DNA of 64,000 nucleotides, from the NCBI RefSeq assembly GCF_001625215.2, contig NC_030385.2, forward strand, positions 35,365,598-35,429,597, in the 5' to 3' direction. Made by a program: the position numbers and the translations under genes. The DNA comes from Daucus carota subsp. sativus (lineage: Eukaryota; Streptophyta; Magnoliopsida; Apiales; Apiaceae). Below, in pieces: positions 23,105 to 35,327 of the stretch (within the stretch, counting starts at the first letter, position 1; every line of letters starts with the position of its first letter). The notes under the pieces were generated by a model, which had not been told where the DNA came from, did no database searches, and worked only from the letters and a program-made list of their open reading frames with translations.

Positions 23105-26100
23105 AAACTAGAGAGAGGCGTCGAGTTTTAGAGAGAGAAAGTTAAATTGCGGATGAGGCTCTGCTTTGGGTCAGATAATTGGGACTTTTATTTCGCTTCT
23201 GATATTTTATTTACGATTTTGCCCTTGTAGTTTCCTAAAATTAAATATCTGCCCACTTGTACTGGCGGGTCTAATTTGGGCGGATAGCAAAATTTTAATT
23301 TCGAAATTATTTTGGGACTAAATTGCCCTTCCTTGTTAAACTAGTGGTAGGTCAACGTCTTTGCCCACGCTCGTCACGTGAGCGGATGTTGGATGTAGTT
23401 TAAGGATTTGTACGGTGGAGATCGGATTTTATGCATCGACAGTCTCCTTGGCCCTTGCAAGGGCTGTGCTCGTATCCTATACAGGAAAGATATGACCCGA
23501 GGGTTTGAGTTAAACCACAAAGAAGTCAAAAAATTCGAAAGTTTGATTCAAATCATAGAAAAAATTTCATAATCTAAGGTGAATCGTAAAAATAGTTCAT
23601 GATTCGAAGTGAAAGAGAAATGAGATTTTGATTCTCCATCTAACAAATTTAATAAGTCATGATTGGTATATTCGTTTTGATTATATAAATGAAGAGAAAA
23701 TTAGTTGTGTATGATATTATGTACTTAACCCCGCCCCGATTCTATTTAATATATATCGGTTTTATTAGAGTCTCGTCAAAGTTCGTCAAAGTTTCATGTA
23801 TTCTAAACCAATTAAAAACTAACAATTAATCTCACAGCAATCACATTATATTACATGTGGAGCTCGTCAAGGTCCACTTGAGATGCACCACAGATCAGAA
23901 ATAGGTTCACTTTGATATTCATTTCTAAAACATAAATTATTTCATCCTTTTAAAATATATACATTAAGTTTGAAAAAGAAAATCTTTATCAAGAGATTGC
24001 GGAAGCCTCAGCCATGATCATTAATTATATATTATTTATATTTAAATTTAAATTCATGATTAAATGGTACTATAGTAAATATACTAATGATGACATAGAT
24101 TATGTATTTGCGGATTATATATAGTTGATATTAATGCAACAAGTTTCAGTTTAGGGTTTTAAAAATCGGCAATGATCTTTCATGTTTAAAAAGATAATTA
24201 CGACAACTAATATTACATTTACATATATATTATAATATACATATAATTTATATGATTTAGTAGTCATAGAAATAGACAAAGATGTTATACAAATATAATA
24301 TATGGATTCACAAGTTTGATAAAGAGCAACTTCAAATTAAATTAATGTGTTTAATCTTAATTTATTCTAGTTAAGATTATCTTATATTTGATGAATGGCA
24401 TTGTAGAAATTCTAGTGCAGTATTATCTTCATTTGCTACATCGTATTTGATATCGATCATATATTGTTATTTTTCAAATACTTTTATAAACAATATGAAC
24501 TTGCCCCATAAATAATGGAAGAGATTCAACAAAACGTCTTTGAGTAAGCACGAATTCTTGCAATAATGAAAGTAATTATCAACAGATCATGTTCTAATAA
24601 TTTTCTCTTGAAGGATTTTTGCAGAATTATATTTTTGTTTTTCTAATATTTTGATGTGTTTAAGGGTGTCAAACACTTAAAATTATACATATAATTATCG
24701 TTAGATATCATGTTTAGGGTTACTGTTTTAGATTTTGGACCCGGGATTCATCAAATCAAATCATAATAAAAACGGATTTATGATTCGAAACGAAATCGAA
24801 ATGAGATTTTAGATTTCAGTGTAACTGGTTTAATTAATTGTGATGGTCTGTACATTAACTTCGATTTGATAATAAACTAATTATTTATGATATGAATCGC
24901 ATATGCGTGTGTTATGCATATTATATGTGTGCGTGTGTGTAAATAACAGTACTATACAAATGACTTATTTATATAGAGTTCATGAGTAGCAACATATTCA
25001 TTATATTTTGATGAAATTTATTCACAAATATTTATTTTAAATGAGAAAGAAAGTATGTCATTTTGTTAATCTTAAGAATCATTGAGAGATATGTAAATTT
25101 CGACATTATTCTACAATAAAATTATAATTATTCTATAATCAAATTTAAAATTATTATCTTAAATGTTAAATTAATAACACATATACAGTAGCATAATCCC
25201 TTGAATTCACATTTTTAATGTTCACATAAACACACACACATATTAACTTTCATTATAAATTTTATAAATTCAGTGTCAATAAGAAAATAAATCATTTCCA
25301 ATTTTGCGTTTCAATAGATGCATGGAACGAAAAATAAGTCGAGTTACAATTAACAAATTATCTTAACTCACACGTGAGTCTATTTTATGATTGTAACCAT
25401 TTCATTGATAATAATGCATCTATTGCATGTATGATTTTATTTTGTCGCTTAAACCATTTTTTGCATTATTAAACCGAATATTTAGCTTGAACATACTCTA
25501 ACATTATAAGTATTTGCATTATTATAAGTATTTGCATCAGTATTGAATCCTTACACTCCATTCACCGTCATTTTATAAACATCTATATATCTTTTCTTTA
25601 AAGTTTTGGAAAAGATTCTTAACATGTGGTTGTTATTTGTGAGAGTTTGTTGTGAGTATATTGGAAGTATTTGCAAGGAACAGTTAGAAATATTGCAATT
25701 AGTGATTTTGAATACATTGGCCTTGTAATAGAGAACCAGCAATCAAAGGAAAAATTGCGGAATTTTAAAATGTCCAATCATCGACTCAATCTTCGAAGAC
25801 GGGATGTTTTTATCATTTTTCAATTTTCATGTTGGTGAATTCATGCAAAATTTTTGCGATAACATGGGCTTTTCTGGTTACAACACTCTAGTTCGAAGAG
25901 AAGTGCTCAAATCATTCAGTTGATGGAAGGTTTTACGATATAAATAAGTCTTGTGTAAAAAAATCTTGACCAAAGTATTATTTACATACATGTTACGCAA
26001 AATTTTATCTTGCATTTAGTCGAGGATATGTACGAAAACAGCTCCCTGCTCTTTGGGAACAAGAGTATAGATCTGTGTACATTTTATCCTGATCAGACTT

Positions 26101-26467
26101 CGCTCTAAATCGGATATACAGGATATATATTTGATTTAATTTGATACTAATATCGCGCTCGACAAGACCATTTGTGATGACATATCCCAATTACATGCCA
26201 ACTAGATATCAGATGGATTTTGAAAAAATTGTTCATTTTTGCTAACATGTGAAAGATCACTTTTACTCGACTAACTCTAAAAATTAGTTTCATTCTTATT
26301 TATAACAAAGAACGTGGTAGTACTATATATATTAACTGAATATTAAATTTTATATAAAATAATATAACCATTGAGATGAGAAGATTTTAATTAATGTTAT
26401 TGATATAAATAAAGAGAATATTTTAATTAAAACTTAACTTATATTATTGCTATTTGTTAAAGATTTT
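23105..26467. other. Gene-poor AT-rich region
   Basis: About 23105-23400 is the likely H2A.Z promoter and first leader exon. Beyond it I find no exon-like frame over 70 codons and no paired terminal repeats. A short GT repeat lies near 24935. Confidence 0.55.
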
Positions 26468-26694
26468 GGGCCTGTTTGGATGGTGGAAGCAGAAGCTGCT
26501 TCCGGCTTCTGCTTTTCTTGACCCGTTTGTGTAAATAAGTAGAAGCACTTTTTAGAAGCTGAGAATGCTAGCTTCTCTCTCAGAGTTTCTGCTTCTTTTC
26601 CAAACACTTTATTCGCTTATTTACTTCTCACTTCTACTCCACTTCTTTAATTTAAGCAAGAAATCACTTCTTTTAAGCTAACCCAAACGGTCCC
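26468..26694. mobile_element. hAT-like MITE, copy B
   Basis: The ends are GGGCCTGTTTGGATGG and AACCCAAACGGTCCC. The interior shares AGAAGCACTTTTTAGAAGC, GAATGCTAGCTTCT and TTCTACTCCACTTCTTTA with the other four copies. There is no coding capacity. Confidence 0.75.
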
Positions 26695-28970
26695 TTTATA
26701 TCCGCGTGGAATATATTCAAAGAAAGCCCGCATAAGGCCCACATATGATTAAAAGACCGGCATACAGTTTCTGCCCACTTCTCACAAAACCCATTATTAT
26801 ATACTTATATATAATAAACTTAAGGGAGATAATTTGGTCACATAATCACATGGTCCAAAAACTTATCATGCGTTGGATCGTATATTGAACAAATAAGTAC
26901 TGTTAGATTTGAACAAAATTAACTTCTAATTCTACGAGGCAACTGATATCTACTTGCATGTTTATAATTCCTTTTCTGAATCTAAAACAAATTCTGCCTT
27001 TCACATGTTTATGATTTTTTTAATTCAAAATAAATATTTCCTACCAGTTTTAATTGTAGAATCATATAAATCGCACTATCACAAAATTATTTTTATATCT
27101 AATATGTTTTAAAATTAGTAAGCCAAATTTAAATCATATTATAATAATTCTAATATAAAATACATTTATAAATATAATCTAATGGAAGTTGATGTCACAT
27201 ATTCTACTTAATATATATTAAAATCTGATAGAAAAATTTAATATGTTGGCATGATACATAAGAGAAAAGAAATGGCGGCTTGATTACAATAGTTTATTTG
27301 AAGCCATTAATGACTATGACGGTGTATTTTATACAGCATCGCCACTGTCGGATGATCCAACATGTGTAATCAGTTTTTTTTTACAGAAACAAATCTGAAA
27401 AGTAGAACCTATATAATTTTACAATAGTTCTGACTTACAAACAAATCATAATTTCAAATTTTATTTAATTAAAAATTTTAATTTATTATTTATAAATAAA
27501 TTCTTTCACACGACTTACAATATATTTAAAAAGTTTATAAATAATTAAAAAATTCATGTGCCTTGCACCAGCTATAAGCTAGTATATACCAGTAAAGCTA
27601 GCACTAAAGACCATGCATATCAAGACTAGACTACTGCAAAGGATTAAAAAGGCAACTCAAAGACTAACATGCATCCCATATATACTAGTAACATGCTATA
27701 TTCTAACACTCACGGACCTAGCCAATAAAATATGCATGCACACTTTGGTCAATAATATCTTCCGATGGCTGCAGCAAATAGAAGCCGTCATTTCTTCGTT
27801 CATGTAACCGGGTCACCTTGGAGACGGAGACCATTGCTACAGCTATGGTTGCCATGCGAAATTTCTTCTTGCATCATGCATACCATTCTGAGTATCATTC
27901 ACATCACAATAAGATTCACCATTTAGGGAGCCTTGACTTGACACACACACACACACACAGTATTTATAATCCAAGATCATGGATTTGATCTGTCAAGTGC
28001 CGCTGTAATGCCTCTATGGAGGTTAAATGAGTCAGCCTCGGGCCGTTCCGCCGTTGGTATCACCGCCATCCATGAAGTCTGGATCATCTATTCCCAATCT
28101 CAGGTCCTAGTCTAGCTAACCTTGTCTTTCTGTTCCATGCAGGAAAAACACACACACACACATAAGCAACTGAGCACGACTATCTGTTGTTATTCATTAA
28201 TATGTTAATCTGATCAGTTGACAGTTATATGTCTTAATCAGATGCTGGAGCCCCCACATTAAACTTTTTATGATACTATTAAAGGGTTTGTCTAGTGTGT
28301 GCCCATGGGCACACAGTGGAAAAACCGACTATTAAAAGTCTCATGAAGGCCCTTCTCATATATCACCCACAGACCACAGTTAAATGCAAGAGAGCCCCCA
28401 CATTCTCATTAATATACACTGCACCATTACCATTTTGCATTGGAGTCAGTGAAGAAACTCCATGCATTTTGAATTTTAGAGCCCCGGGTGGTGGCCGGAG
28501 GTATCTCCAGTGGTATGCCATACTGTTTTGCAGGTTTCAAAGTTTTTGAAGAGATCTTTAGAAGGCAGCTTGATAATTAACACCACAATGACAGAGAACT
28601 ATATAGATTTGTTTTGCAACTCACTACCATATTCATTTAATATAGATACCACCTCTCTGATGGCATTTAATAGAAAGGGAAGCAGTAAGATTCATCAAAT
28701 CTGGAATCGAAAACTATAACTTTTAAACCACACTCCCAGTCCCCAAGTTAAATGGTTTGCCTTTTGCGCTTAATGCTCCTCAATATAACATGCATGGTCA
28801 TTTCGCGAGAAAAAGAAACTTATATACAGTATAGTTTACGTGCACATTCCTGAACACCAATATTGCATAAAGTTGACAGGAAGTTTAAGAATCTATGTCA
28901 GCACAAATTTCAAGTACATGTTTCAAAGTAAAAATTATATTCATGTGTTTTACATTTTGAGTATACAATC
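26695..28970. other. Non-coding region with CA microsatellite and a palindrome
   Basis: No protein gene is supported. There is a CA repeat at about 27942-27958 and a 20-bp perfect palindrome at 28296-28315. The stretch 27780-28110 is locally GC-richer without a usable frame. Confidence 0.5.
28296..28315. repeat. 20-bp perfect palindrome
   Basis: TGTGTGCCCATGGGCACACA is self-complementary over its full length. It might be the tip of a transposon terminus or a protein-binding site; no second copy is seen in the window. Confidence 0.7.
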
Positions 28971-29272
28971 GGGCCGTTTGGACAATCTTAAAAAAATCAT
29001 TTTGTGTTTAAAATAAAGTAAAAAAAGTAATAAGTAAATAAATTAATAAAGTGTTTCGAAAACAAGAACCTTAAAAGAAGTGATTTTGTGCTTAAAATAA
29101 AAAATTGAATTAGAATTGAGAAATAAATAAATTAATAAAATGTTTGGAAAATAAATAAAAAGTTACGAGACAAGCTAGCATTCTCAGATATTAAAAATGC
29201 TTCTACTTATCTATACAAACGGATCAAGAAAAATACAAGTTAGAAGCATGCTTCTCGAATACAAACAGACCC
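28971..29272. mobile_element. hAT-like MITE, copy C (inverted relative to copies A and B)
   Basis: The ends are GGGCCGTTTGGACAATC and TACAAACAGACCC. The interior is related to the other family members read on the opposite strand (GCTAGCATTCTCAG, AAGTGATTTTGTGC). Confidence 0.65.
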
Positions 29273-29470
29273 ACTATCTCACTACATTTGTGAAATTATA
29301 ATTTTTATAAACAAAAGTCGGCCAATGAAATGTGAACAAGAATTGTGGTGTTCTCATCATATCTCAATACTATAATCATCCTACACGAATCCATTTTATT
29401 AATTAAATTATTCAAATTTCAGTTTTATAAAAATATTAAATATATAATATTGATATTAAAAACGTATTAA

Positions 29471-29832
29471 GAGAGTGTTTGGTTGGGTTAAAAGACCAGC
29501 TCGGTCTTATAAGTCATAAGCAACGTATTCCTATTGTTTAAACTTCTGACATTATGCAACGTATTCCTATTGTTTAAACTTCTGACATTATAGGTGATGT
29601 TTGTTTACCACTTAAAAATCCAGCTTTTGGGTTTATAAGTTAGAAACACTTATTCTTTGTGTAAAAAGTGAAGAAGCACTTATAAACGCTTAGGAATGCT
29701 AGTTTTTGTTTCAGGCTTCTACTCCTTTTTAAAACACTTTAACCACTTATAAGTGTTAACTTGCTTCTAACTTCTACTCCACTTTTATATTTTAAGTAAG
29801 AAACACTTATTTTAAACTCATCCAAACGGGCC
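29471..29832. mobile_element. hAT-like MITE, copy D, with a second truncated end
   Basis: The main copy runs from about 29594 (GATGTTTGTTTACCACTT) to CATCCAAACGGGCC at 29832 and has the shared words AGAAGCACTTATAA, GGAATGCTAG and TTCTACTCCACTTTT. Just upstream a partial end (GAGTGTTTGGTTGGGTTAAA, 29473) and a 36-bp tandem duplication suggest a rearranged or nested insertion. Confidence 0.6.
29520..29591. repeat. 36-bp perfect tandem duplication
   Basis: The unit GCAACGTATTCCTATTGTTT and the following 16 bases occurs twice without mismatch (29520-29555 and 29556-29591), inside the rearranged copy D region. Its identity points to a recent event. Confidence 0.9.
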
Positions 29833-31180
29833 AATGTAGAATCCTAAATTTTTTTTTGGAAACCTTTTTTAAAAAATTGTTTTTATGAAAATTTAAAACA
29901 CCACTTTAAGCGTTAATATCATAGATCACATTTTATCTATTTAAATATATGTATAACCTGTCATCATTGTTTAAATACACCTAAAACAATTTATAATCAT
30001 ATTCAGGGACATGTAGTTATTAACATACTTCCAATCTTTACACATCCGTCCACATAACACAACTGTAAAAGGATATCGATTCAAAAAATGTAACGTAAAG
30101 ATGCATGTAGGACACTTGGATCAATATTAAAGACATGATACCAAATACGTGTCCCCTGAATTTATTCATACTTATCGTTTTATACCAAAAGAAAAATGTG
30201 ACATGAGGTATCAGCAAAAATACCTCTTAGCATGAAATAGTAAATACATACCAGATATCAGATATAAAACTATGTTCTGATTTAAATTGCTGAAAAACTG
30301 TGTTCCGGTTAATATAATGTAAAATTACCAAAAAATCCATATATCTTAAATAAATTATGGATATTTTATCTCTTTGAAATCTTATCCATTTAATATATAT
30401 TTATTTAATAACATTTTGTATTGCTTGTTTTATCATTATTTTTATCTTTAAGTCTGAGCTGTAATTATATACTCCTATGTGTTAGCTTTTCTCATGCCAT
30501 GAACGTGAGTACACTTTTAAACCTCCTTTCATCAGGAGGATTAACTAAGTTTGTCACGAGGGTTAACCTCTTACCGGTTTGTTATTTTGTCCAATAGGCT
30601 TTAAAATTCTACATACTAATTAGAAAGATTATGTACATAAAGTGTAATTTTATTTTATATAATTATTACAATTTTGAAAGACAACATAATATAATAAAAT
30701 ATACATTATAAGGTTAGAATAAAAAGGACAAATATGTAACAAGAGCCATCTGACGATTATATATTTAATTCTAAGATCTTGATTTTAAAAATATATATAT
30801 AATTTTAAGATATTGATAACACAAAAATAAAAAAATAAAAATATTATTTGTTCTATTAATACCATGAGTTTAAATGAAAAACTCTTATGTCTTACATATA
30901 AGTCTGATTATAACAAGAAATAATATATTTCTTTAATTATATGTATAAAAGTAGTGTTATATGTATAAAATTTTGCACAAATTGAGATTAAACATTTTAA
31001 TTAATAACATCTTATTTTATGGTAAAGTAAATGCTATTATTATGATTTTGTTATTAACTTAACTGACTGAACATGTAAAATACTGAGGGTAATGTTGTAA
31101 CTTCACGTCTAACTCCCGGATTTGAAGCCAACTCCTGTGGGCGTGGTGGTGACCTGTCATCACACAACGAGCTTCTCCTT
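29833..31180. other. AT-rich intergenic DNA upstream of the DUF506 gene
   Basis: No gene or pairable repeat was found. The distal promoter of the DUF506 gene must lie in the right-hand part. Confidence 0.5.
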
Positions 31181-31183
31181 CGG

Positions 31184-31192
31184 ACACGTGTC
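31184..31192 (+). promoter_or_regulatory. G-box / ABRE-like element
   Basis: ACACGTGTC contains the CACGTG core bound by bZIP and bHLH factors. It lies about 75 bp upstream of a TATA box and 510 bp upstream of the DUF506 start codon, a usual place for an abscisic-acid or light response element. Function is inferred from the motif only. Confidence 0.5.
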
Positions 31193-31258
31193 CCGGTGAA
31201 TGATCAAATCCGCACTGTCATGTCAAAAACCACTGTTTCACTCCATGTCAGCAAAACC

Positions 31259-31268
31259 CCTATAAAAC
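31259..31268 (+). promoter_or_regulatory. TATA box of the DUF506 gene
   Basis: CCTATAAAACTCCCCC is a good plant TATA context, 75 bp downstream of the G-box. A start near 31290-31300 gives a leader of about 400 nt. In that leader, ATG at 31420 opens a very short upstream frame (Met-Trp-Ser-stop). AG at 31692-31693 just before the main ATG could be the acceptor of a leader intron. Confidence 0.6.
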
Positions 31269-31695
31269 TCCCCCAGTACTTTACTCCACTCTTTAGTCCT
31301 CATAGCACATATGTATACACACACCTATACATACATTTCAAAATAAGAAGCCTTATCTGTTTACAAATCTTATCTCTTTCACATCCCCGGCGATCATTCA
31401 CACACAGCTGACCGCCGGAATGTGGAGCTAACGCCTTTAAACTGTTTTTTCGATTCGGTTCGGTTCGATTGAAAGTGATTTGACTATGCCGATAAGTGAA
31501 AATGAAGTTTATGTTATATCGTCTCTCAATTTACAACTAAAATTATAATTTTTATATGAAAGTTGTTATGATAGATGTATTAATTCTTGCTTTCGGCTTG
31601 AAGCTTAGATAGATCTAGCGATTCTCGTGTTTTTTTTACTGTTTGATGTTTACAAAAGACGAGACTATTTGTTGTTGTTTGATTGAATTATAGAG

Positions 31696-32870
31696 ATGCC
31701 TTTTCCATCGAAGATTCAGCCCGTTGGTTCCAGTTCACATGGGGCATCGGCTTTTGCGAGGCCAGCGGTGAGATCGCGGCTCAGGAGGCTCTTCGAGCTG
31801 CCGTTCGCCAATGCGTTGAGGGCACCGGAGAAAGCTGGTGCGGATGGCGGAAACGACGTATCCGATCCGAGTTCGGTTTGTTTAGGTAACATGGTGAGGA
31901 ATTTCATCGAGGGTGGTGAGAAGCAGATGAAGTGTTCTCGGAGCAAGTGCTACTGCTTCAATAGCAGCGATTCGGACGATGAATTCGATTCTCATCATGC
32001 TCATGCATGTGAAATTCTCAAGGTAATTCGAAACGGTGAATTCCAATTTTTTACTCCTGAAATGTAATTCGTAGATAATTTATTCATTTTAATTATTTTT
32101 TAATCTGTAAAACAGGAGTTGGTGCTGTGCTCGACTGTCTCGGAGAGCAATCTGTTAGCAGACATTGCGAAAATCGTCGACGAAAACAAACTCATCAACT
32201 GCGCAAACGATTACACCAGAAAATCGGTTACTGATGGTCTCATAGCTCTCGGATACGACGCTTCAATCTGCAAATCGAGCTGGGGAAAAAACGTTTCATT
32301 TCCTCCTGGTACGAGATCAAATCGTTCTCGAAGTTTCGATTTATTAACGAATTTGTTTAATAAACTTTACTGATTAAATCTGAAATATATGTATATGCAG
32401 GTGAGCATCAGTACGTTGATGTGATCACCAAAGACGAGAGACTAATCGTGGACATCGATTTCCGCTCAGAATTCGCCATCGCAAGATCAACCAACAAGTA
32501 CAACGCGATCCTCGAGATACTGCCTGAGATCTTCGTAGGCAAGCCTGATCGTATTGAGCACATAGTGCATCTCGTCTCCGAGGCGGCTAAGCAGAGCTTG
32601 AAGAAGAAAGGAATGCCTTTTCCACCATGGCGCCGCGCAGACTATGTCAAGTCCAAATGGCTCGCTCCTCACACCCGAACATTTCCGCCACAGCAGCCAC
32701 TACTCGCTCCACCAGCACTGACTCTAATGGACTCGACTGGCTTCACAACTCATGGCAAAGGTGGATTGTTCGGAACCAAGAAGGCGACAACTAGTGTTCT
32801 GATGGCGGCTGTGAAGTCTCCAGCGTCTTCCGGCCACAGTGACACCCTCTTCAGCATGTCTGAAGAATGA
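31696..32870 (+). CDS. DUF506 family protein (plant PD-(D/E)XK nuclease-like)
   Basis: Three exons, 31696-32022, 32116-32308 and 32401-32870, join in frame into 329 aa. The family is plant-specific and predicted to have a PD-(D/E)XK nuclease fold; a nuclease activity has not been generally shown. Visible family features are an N-terminal SRLRRLFELPFANALRAPEK, CLGNMVRNFIE, an acidic Ser-rich SSDSDDEFDS, then in exon 2 VSESNLLADIAKIV and GLIALGYDASICKSSW. Exon 3 has the core motif DERLIVDIDFRSEFAIARST (residues 185-204, with D191 and D193) and ends with a PPWRRADYVKSKWLAPHTRT segment. The Ser/Pro-rich tail ends LFSMSEE. Coding GC is higher than in the flanks. Some relatives are calcium- or phosphate-responsive root-hair regulators; which subgroup this belongs to is not decided here. 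Confidence 0.93.
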
Positions 32871-33496
32871 TCTAGAAACTTCTTCGGAATGTTTCTGGTG
32901 TGGCCGGAATTATAATAATAGTCCAGTAGTAGTAAAGTAGTAGTAATGTAAAATGCCAGTGTGTGGCAGAACTATAAGTACCTAGTTTTTTTTACTTGTA
33001 AGGGTCCCCGGCCGGCCAGTAGTATGAAACAGTGTCAGTCTAAAACATGTAAAAGAGGCAGCTTATCAGATTTGTGTCTTTCAGTTATGGTGATGATTAT
33101 GAGAATATTACTGATTGCTGCATATTTTGTGCTTAAATTCTATGTTTTTCGATGATGTTGATGGTAGATTATATTATCACATGAATAGTAACAACTATTG
33201 AGAAAAGTGCTGTTTATTTTGTGAAGTGATTAACTGATTATTGAGTTTAATCGTGAGTCGTAACTCGTTTTTTGTGTTACCATGTTCTTTTTGTCTCTGG
33301 TTTTCTGTTTTCCGATCAGTTCTTTTCAGGTGAAGAAAGCAGAAGGAGAAGCTGGTGGGCCCTTGTTTTGTTGTTATTTAATTTTTAATTGTTTACGTAT
33401 GCATGTCTTATCCAGAACACCGAGAAAGTTCTTAAATATATGATAAACAATTCAAATTTTAAAAAATAAGGATTCTGATTGACAACTCTAACAATT

Positions 33497-33804
33497 ACTC
33501 TCTCCGTCTCAATTTATAGGTCCAGTTTGGAAAAAAAAATTGTCCCAAAATATTTGTCCCTCTCTTCTTTCAATACAAATTTATCTACATATTAATTGTG
33601 ATTTTTTTTTTAAACTCAACATTATTCTCATTTCTCAATGCACTAAATTCCTATATTTATTGAGATTTTTTTGAAACTCAACAATATTCTCACTTATCAA
33701 TGCACTAATTAATGATACATGAGATAAGATTCCATCAAACCAATTTTTTTCTTAATATGTGTGTATATTCCAAAATGGACCTATAAATTGAGACGGAGGG
33801 AGTA
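33497..33804. mobile_element. Stowaway-type MITE
   Basis: The ends are ACTCTCTCCGTCTCAATTTA and TAAATTGAGACGGAGGGAGT, with complementarity continuing through TAGGTCCAGTTTGG. TA flanks both ends. There is no coding capacity. Confidence 0.8.
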
Positions 33805-34103
33805 TTTCATTTATGTTCTCTGTGATTATTATAATATTAATTTAATTTTTTTAACAAAAAATGTGAAAAAGACTGTGCAAAAGATGAGAATTGAATATTT
33901 AATAATTAAAAATCAAATAATGAATGAGTTAGAGATTACCTATTTATGAGAATTGAAAAATGAATCCTTAATATTTAAAAAATAAGTAAAAACTCTGTTG
34001 TAGTGAATTTTTATGCATATTCCTTAAAATTATAACTTAGGACTTCGTTTAACAACGTGCAGGAGAAATTCTTATAAATTTATTAGAAATTCTTGAAAAA
34101 TAT

Positions 34104-34118
34104 TACTCCCTCCCTCCC
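34104..34118. mobile_element. Single Stowaway-like terminus
   Basis: TTACTCCCTCCCTCCCCC resembles a Stowaway end, but no matching partner is seen before the next element at 34386, so this is probably a truncated or diverged copy. Confidence 0.35.
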
Positions 34119-34385
34119 CCAAAATACTTTTCCGGTATCCCTTTATTACGTTTACCAACACACACTTCTGATCATTACTATCTTTAATTTCATATTAGTA
34201 TTAAATATAAAAACTTTACTATATTAAAGTACTCATAAATACAAAACCAACAAGATCACTCATGACTATATTTAGTTTTATAAATTAGACGTAAATTAAT
34301 AATTTGTCTCATTTTATAAACAGTCCCGACATATAAGCGAGAAACGTTTTTTGGGCACGTGCGAAAGGAGTCCTGTTTAGAGTAA

Positions 34386-34620
34386 TACTCCTTTCGTTTT
34401 GAAATATAGGTCGCTAGACTTTTTTGCACGTATTTTTAAATCTTTTGACCGCATGTTTAAAATCATTGTTTTTGAAATTTTCTTTTTTTGAATAAAAATA
34501 TCAATCATATATTTTTATTCAAAAAAAAATTCAAAAATAATGATTTTCAGCATGCGGTCAAAAGACTTAGAAACGCGTGCAAAATAGTCAAGCGACTTAT
34601 ATTTCAAAACAGAAGGGATA
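34386..34620. mobile_element. Stowaway-type MITE with strong foldback
   Basis: The left arm TTTTGAAATATAGGTCGCTA and the right arm AGCGACTTATATTTCAAAAC are inverted, as are ATTTTTATTC and GAATAAAAAT near the centre. The termini CTCCTTTCG and AGAAGGGA are diverged from the consensus CTCCCTCCGT. The whole element can form a long hairpin. Confidence 0.65.
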
Positions 34621-35322
34621 TTACCCATGAATGGAATTGTGAAAGTTATTGCATGCTTTACTCGAGGTTTCAGTGCTTTCCTATTTTGTTTTCTAACGAG
34701 AATACTGACAGGGTCCACAAGAATATTCTCCGAAATATACTGTATGAGTTTGTCTTGTGTGTGCTCACAAGACATCAGTGGTAAGCATTATAATCAATGA
34801 AATTGGATGATATTGATTGGTGTGGCTGTTGTAACGGTAAGAATGCATCATTATCCAAGAAGATAAACCAATCAAAACAAGAGAATTTATCAAATTTTAT
34901 GTTTAACGTGTGCTCATAGACACACCATTGAAGAACTGATAATAACAAATACATAACAAAATAATAAGGTCTCTTAATATAATACAAAAATATGAGAGGT
35001 TTATTAAAATATTCTCCCATAAAATGGAGTTGTATGGAGAAGACAAGAACATTAGAGTATAGTATTAAGATTGTTGCTATACTTATGTAGTTATGTGTTG
35101 TATTCTAAAAATAATTAAGAAAAAAAATTAAAATTTAAATGATTGGATTGTATTTTATCCAATTTTATACTTCAATATTTCAATATATTTGGGTATTCCA
35201 TAAAACTTGATCCAAAAATATATAATATCATATAATATTCTATAAAATATTCATGACAGTTTTACAAAGTTAACTCCCTACATATAAAAATATCACTAAA
35301 TTTTTTAATTTTTTTAAAGGGA
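34621..35322. other. AT-rich intergenic DNA
   Basis: Short overlapping frames on both strands (34488-35020) have no recognisable domains and partly lie in the MITE. No gene is supported. Confidence 0.5.
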
Positions 35323-35327
35323 AGGGA

